The position numbers and the translations under genes were made by a program. DNA of 18,146 bases from UBA5862 sp002408105 (lineage in GTDB: Bacteria > Pseudomonadota > Gammaproteobacteria > Pseudomonadales > UBA5862), in assembly GCA_034189125.1 (NCBI GenBank), contig JAXHVB010000036.1, positions 1 through 18,146 of the forward strand. Reading direction: 5' to 3'. Shown piece after piece: positions 14,800-18,146 of this stretch (its first letter is position 1; the number at the start of each line of letters is the position of its first letter). Under the pieces are notes generated by a model. The model saw only the letters and a list, made by a program, of their open reading frames with translations. It did no database searches and had not been told where the DNA came from.

Positions 14800-15075
14800 A
14801 TGACTGGCAGGGAACGTGATAACCGGCGCCATCTAAGGACACCGATGCATGCGGTGGTCCGGCTGATTGATGCGCGCGGGAAAGCCCATCGGCTGACGCT
14901 TGGTGATTTGTCTGACGGCGGCATTTTTGTCGAAACACCCGACGGACTTAGCCTGGCGGTTGGTGAGCAGGTCGCGGTGCAGGTGCAGGGGCTCCCGGTG
15001 GAAGCGCCTGTCCAGCCCATGCGTGTGGTGCGCATCAGCCCCAAGGGCATCGGACTGCAGTTCATTGATCCATAA
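14800..15075 (+). CDS. Small PilZ-domain protein (probable c-di-GMP receptor)
   Basis: This 91-residue protein is essentially one PilZ domain. The c-di-GMP-binding R-x-x-x-R is Arg9-Arg13 (R-R-H-L-R) and the D-x-S-x-x-G motif is Asp36-Ser38-Gly41 in D-L-S-D-G-G-I-F-V. The rest alternates short beta strands and ends in I-G-L-Q-F-I, typical of PilZ. Both binding motifs are intact, so binding is likely. ATG 14800 is chosen because the domain begins just after it; the upstream TTG at 14761 is less likely. It is the only + strand gene in this leftward region and meets the amidohydrolase gene tail to tail with a 17-nt gap. Its partner is unknown. Confidence 0.88.
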   Translation: MTGRERDNRRHLRTPMHAVVRLIDARGKAHRLTLGDLSDGGIFVETPDGLSLAVGEQVAVQVQGLPVEAPVQPMRVVRISPKGIGLQFIDP

Positions 15076-15092
15076 CCTTAGCGGGGCTAACC

Positions 15093-17006
15093 TTAGGCGG
15101 CTTGCTTGGCGATCCCGGTGGAAACAGCGCGCAGAGGGCGCCCCATCTTTACCTCGCCAAGCGCAGGCGTGCACACGGAGCCATCCCACGCCAGGTGGCC
15201 GCCGATCCAAACGCCCGCGACCACTCCGTCGGAACGGTTCACCATTTGCGGGTGATCGAAGACATCCCGATGAATCATTTGCGTGTTGGCGGCAGAGTCG
15301 TAGGTGAGGAGGGCGTCTGGGTTGATGAGTACCAGGTCAGCGGGCGCGCCCATGTCGAGGGTGCCGGCATCGAGCCGAAACAGGCGAGCTGCATCCCGAG
15401 TCAGGCGCTTGACTGCGAGTGCAACCAGCTCGATGGAATCGCGGGCAGCAATTTGCAGGGTCACGAGGTTGCCATCGAAGTACGCCATGTTGGTGAGGTG
15501 GGCGCCACTGTCGTTGAAGCCTGGCAGCGTCTCGGGGTGGAAAACCAGGTCTTTTAGAATTTCCGGGCGCTCGTTGGCAGTGACCACGTACCAGCGAAAC
15601 TCGCGGTCGAACCTGCGCAGCAAGGCAATGATGAAGTCTGCGTCGTCCCGCAGCGGACCGAACTCATCGAACAGCTGCGCTTCTCCAGTGTCTCGTGCGC
15701 CTTCACGTCCCTGGCTGTTCTGATGACGCTGTTGGCGGTTGAAGATTGCATCCAGGTTTTCGCCGTTCCAGGGCGCGAACGGACAGCGGTCCATGTTCAT
15801 GTCGCGAAGCTCGCGGCTGAACGTGGTCGATTCCATGCGCAGTTCGTGGCGCAGTCGGCTGAGGGAGTATCCATCCTTTCCGTCCCGCCAGTCGGCACGA
15901 AAGCGTTCCACAAATTCGGGGTCGGCCAATAGCTCGCGGCGGCTTTCAACGTCTTCTACGTCGATGGCCATGAGCTCACGAAACGACGGGCGTTCTTCCA
16001 GCAAGGGTGATGTCACACCGTCCGCGTAGACTCGAAAGGGAGCAGACAGCGCCTGGAAGGTGAAGTCTCCGCCGACCAGCCGCGAATTCAGTAGCTTGCT
16101 GAACCCGATCAGCCCTTTGTGTGCCCTGCGGTTGCAGTTGATGTCCATGGCCGCGGTGGCAGTCATGGAAAGTGGCCGTTTGCGAAACCGCTTTGATGTA
16201 AGCGCGAACATGCCGAGGGTCTTGATCGGGTTTTCAGGGTCGGGTGTTGCCTGCCACACCCGGTCGTATTTTCGAACCACTTCTCCGATGGCCCGAAGCT
16301 CCTTCAAGCTCGCGTGCTGCGCGGGAATTTTTTCGTTGCGATGGGGGTCGTTCGCGAGATAGTGAAGCGGTAAGCCATCGGAGGAAAAACCGATATAGCC
16401 TTGCTGGAACGCCGCTTCTGTGAGCTCGCACATCCGCTTCAGTTCGTTTTCGGTGGGCTCTCGTGAAATGGAGGACTCTAGACCCATGACCGCAATGCGC
16501 AGCATGCTATGCGGGACCATTGGCGCAACGCTTGGACCGAGCGGCAAGGTATCCAAGTGTTCCAGGTAGTCCGCGGTGTTGTCCCAGGTGACCCGGCCCG
16601 AAAGGCACCTAGCAAGTACCCGCTTGGGCATGTTCTCGACCCGGGCAAAGCAATCGATGATGGGTTGCTGTTCTGGGTGATCGGCGCTGGCGAGATCGCC
16701 AAAAGCAAGCCCCAGGCTGCAATTGCTCATCACCACCGAGGTGGTGCCGTGACGCACGGCTTCGGGGAGTCCCGGCGCGACTTCGACTTCCAGGTCAAAG
16801 TGGGTGTGGTTGTCGATCAACCCAGGCATCAACCACTGGCCGTCGGCCTCCACCACTTGCGCGGCCGCCGAAGTCGGCAGGTTCACGCCGCGAGCGGCGA
16901 TGTGGCCATTCTTGACCGCGAGGTCATGGCGGCTGGGGGCACCTCCAAGGCCGTCGAACACCAAGGCGCCGCGAATGAGTAAGTCCCAGGCGGGGGTCAC
17001 TTCCAT
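15093..17006 (-). CDS. Amidohydrolase related to N-acyl-D-amino-acid deacylases
   Basis: This 637-residue metal-dependent hydrolase has the N-terminal small beta domain (D-L-L-I-R-G-A-L-V-F-D-G), then D-N-H-T-H-F-D with His67 and His69 and N-C-S with Cys96. These positions match the metal-site residues I recall for Alcaligenes faecalis D-aminoacylase. Later come P-H-S-M-L-R (His166), A-Q-H-A-S (His231) and F-N-D-S-G-A-H with likely catalytic Asp499, and a closing G-A-P-A-D-L-V-L-I. It is about 150 residues longer than classical D-aminoacylases, with extra sequence around residues 235-480. I could not place the second barrel metal His with certainty. Substrate is unproven. A GAGAGG site precedes ATG 17006; the dienelactone hydrolase gene lies 78 nt upstream on the same strand. 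Confidence 0.85.
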   Translation of the reverse strand: MEVTPAWDLLIRGALVFDGLGGAPSRHDLAVKNGHIAARGVNLPTSAAAQVVEADGQWLMPGLIDNHTHFDLEVEVAPGLPEAVRHGTTSVVMSNCSLGLAFGDLASADHPEQQPIIDCFARVENMPKRVLARCLSGRVTWDNTADYLEHLDTLPLGPSVAPMVPHSMLRIAVMGLESSISREPTENELKRMCELTEAAFQQGYIGFSSDGLPLHYLANDPHRNEKIPAQHASLKELRAIGEVVRKYDRVWQATPDPENPIKTLGMFALTSKRFRKRPLSMTATAAMDINCNRRAHKGLIGFSKLLNSRLVGGDFTFQALSAPFRVYADGVTSPLLEERPSFRELMAIDVEDVESRRELLADPEFVERFRADWRDGKDGYSLSRLRHELRMESTTFSRELRDMNMDRCPFAPWNGENLDAIFNRQQRHQNSQGREGARDTGEAQLFDEFGPLRDDADFIIALLRRFDREFRWYVVTANERPEILKDLVFHPETLPGFNDSGAHLTNMAYFDGNLVTLQIAARDSIELVALAVKRLTRDAARLFRLDAGTLDMGAPADLVLINPDALLTYDSAANTQMIHRDVFDHPQMVNRSDGVVAGVWIGGHLAWDGSVCTPALGEVKMGRPLRAVSTGIAKQAA

Positions 17007-17084
17007 GGGGGTCCCTCTCGTTGGGGTGCTGTGGTTGTTATTGTTGTTGCGGCCCGGGACGCGCCAAAGCCTGTCGCTGTTGTA

Positions 17085-17765
17085 TCACAGATGCTGGCGA
17101 AAGAAACCCAGGGTCTTTTCCCATGCCTGACGGGCGGCCTCGGGATGGTAAGCCGCGGGGCGGCTGTCGTTGAAAAAGGCGTGCCCTGCGCTTGGCATAA
17201 CGTGAAACTCGACCGCCCGGTCCGCTGCGCGAATGCGCGCTTCGAGGGCCTTGGCTGCTTCCGGCGTGACCATCTCATCGTTGGCGCCAAAGAAGCCGAG
17301 CACGGGGCAGGCGAGCCGGGAAAAATCCGGGTGGACTTGCGGGTGAATGCCGTAAAAGTCCACGCAGGCGCCCACCTCGGGGTTTTCGCACGCCGCCATG
17401 AGGGAAAGCTGACCACCAAGACAAAATCCAACCGTACCCACGCGGTTGCCCTGAACGGCCGGGTGTGACCGGAGGTATTCGATGGCGCCCTTGAGATCGC
17501 GCGCGGTCTGCTCGATGTTGAGTGCCATCATCAACCGACCCGCTTCGTCAGGGCTGGTGGTGGTCTCCCCATGGTAAAGATCGGGCGCCAGCGCAACGAA
17601 CCCCGCTGCGGCGAAACGGTCAGCGACATCCTTGATGTGGTCGACCAGTCCCCACCACTCCTGAATCACGATCACTGCAGGGCCTGTGCCGGCGTTCGGC
17701 ACGGCCAGGTAGCCACGGTTGCTTTGTTGCGCAGGTGTTGTGTACTCGACCAGTTCGCCTGTCAT
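17085..17765 (-). CDS. Dienelactone hydrolase family protein
   Basis: This 226-residue alpha/beta hydrolase has the DLH pattern. Glu36 lies in Q-E-W-W-G-L, nucleophile Cys115 in G-F-C-L-G-G, Asp163 in G-A-N-D-E-M-V and His195 in A-G-H-A-F-F-N-D. A Cys-Asp-His triad with an activating Glu is diagnostic of carboxymethylenebutenolidase-type enzymes, which open lactones in chloroaromatic and aromatic degradation. Many family members act on other esters, and there are no ring-cleavage genes nearby, so the true substrate is open. GAGGGGAG precedes ATG 17765 at normal spacing. It is probably cotranscribed with the downstream amidohydrolase gene (78-nt gap). Confidence 0.93.
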   Translation of the reverse strand: MTGELVEYTTPAQQSNRGYLAVPNAGTGPAVIVIQEWWGLVDHIKDVADRFAAAGFVALAPDLYHGETTTSPDEAGRLMMALNIEQTARDLKGAIEYLRSHPAVQGNRVGTVGFCLGGQLSLMAACENPEVGACVDFYGIHPQVHPDFSRLACPVLGFFGANDEMVTPEAAKALEARIRAADRAVEFHVMPSAGHAFFNDSRPAAYHPEAARQAWEKTLGFFRQHL

Positions 17766-18146
17766 TGCGGCACTCCCCTCTGTTGTGATTCAGGTCGATG
17801 GTTCGCGAGGACTGTCTGGCACCATCTTCTCACGGTGTTGATGCAAGGTTAAGTGGCCAGCCGTTCTGGCCCAAACACCCCGCCACACGCCCTCTAACGG
17901 CAGGGAATCGCAAGCAAAACAGTGGGGTCGGCGGCAAGCAAGCCATTGCCGTCCCGCAAGCAGACCCAGCGGGGTGGCTCCAGGCGCCCCGCAGCGCTTT
18001 GATTTCAGTGGTGGGCTGATCGGGAGAGGTCTTGGTGCCGGCGCTGCGCATGACCCATGGTTGAACACGTGCGCCGGCTTGGCAACCGGTTGGGTTCTGG
18101 ATGGGTGCGCTCCCACCATGCCGGCTTTCAATCGAGTGTGCCTAAG
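17766..18146. other. Non-coding 380-base stretch at the right end
   Basis: I see no frame with a convincing start, ribosome site and protein-like composition on either strand. Frames present are Pro/Arg/Ala-rich shadows. It must carry the promoter for the leftward dienelactone hydrolase gene, but no clear hexamers were found. Two hairpins are visible: CGGCAA (17932-17937) with TTGCCG (17946-17951), and an 8-bp GC stem at 17969-17992. Neither is followed by a T-run. Confidence 0.5.
17910..17962. repeat. Three direct copies of GCAAGCA spaced 22-24 bases
   Basis: Exact copies of GCAAGCA start at 17910, 17934 and 17956. The 24- and 22-base steps are near two helical turns, which would put them on roughly the same DNA face. 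They could be protein-binding sites upstream of the leftward operon or mere chance. Confidence 0.4.

Noticed and set aside
17790..18131. 113-codon minus strand frame in the right-hand gap
   Set aside because: It has no ribosome site and a Pro/Arg/Ala-rich low-information protein; several frames overlap it with equal merit.
1..18146. CRISPR arrays, tRNA/rRNA genes, insertion sequences, phage genes or a defence system
   Set aside because: I saw no regularly spaced long repeats, cloverleaf sequences, transposase motifs or defence-type domains on either strand.

Overview
The window comes from a GC-rich Gram-negative bacterium. The best guess is a gammaproteobacterium: its trp genes are split (trpEGDC without trpF, trpB or trpA), its HIT protein belongs to a type I know from pseudomonads and relatives, and it has an RND pump, a PilZ protein and a PEP-CTERM protein. 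The PEP-CTERM protein implies that an exosortase is encoded elsewhere. I cannot name the genus. No tRNA, rRNA, CRISPR array, transposase or phage gene is visible, so this looks like ordinary chromosome. The interest lies in its regulatory sites and in how neighbouring genes are joined.

Region 1 (1-6506). A partial DUF5658-like membrane protein gene runs leftward off the edge and diverges from a tightly packed rightward set: rpe, gph, trpE, trpG, trpD, trpC and a group III truncated haemoglobin. rpe/gph and trpE/trpG overlap, and the trpD-trpC gap is 6 nt. The 222-nt gph-trpE gap holds a small reading frame ending in Trp-Arg-Trp and several mutually exclusive GC-rich stems. It looks like a tryptophan-responsive leader (attenuator), although no good U-tract terminator is visible.

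Region 2 (6503-11499). A TetR-family repressor, a lipoprotein periplasmic adaptor and an HAE1-type RND transporter form an efflux operon. A promoter (TTGCCG, 18-nt spacer, TATACT) sits over the end of the globin gene. A palindromic operator lies exactly at the expected transcription start. The operon ends at a clear intrinsic terminator. No outer-membrane channel gene is present.

Region 3 (11500-12500). A single PEP-CTERM exported protein has a good sigma-54 (-24/-12) promoter, a leader whose inverted repeat can cover the ribosome binding site, and a strong terminator. It therefore looks like a separately regulated unit.

Region 4 (12546-18146). Leftward genes encode an SDR oxidoreductase, glyoxalase II and a HIT-like protein (probably one operon), then an N-acyl-D-amino-acid deacylase-like amidohydrolase preceded by a dienelactone hydrolase. 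A small PilZ-domain protein is inserted on the + strand between the two leftward groups. The last 380 bases hold no convincing gene, only two hairpins and three GCAAGCA repeats.
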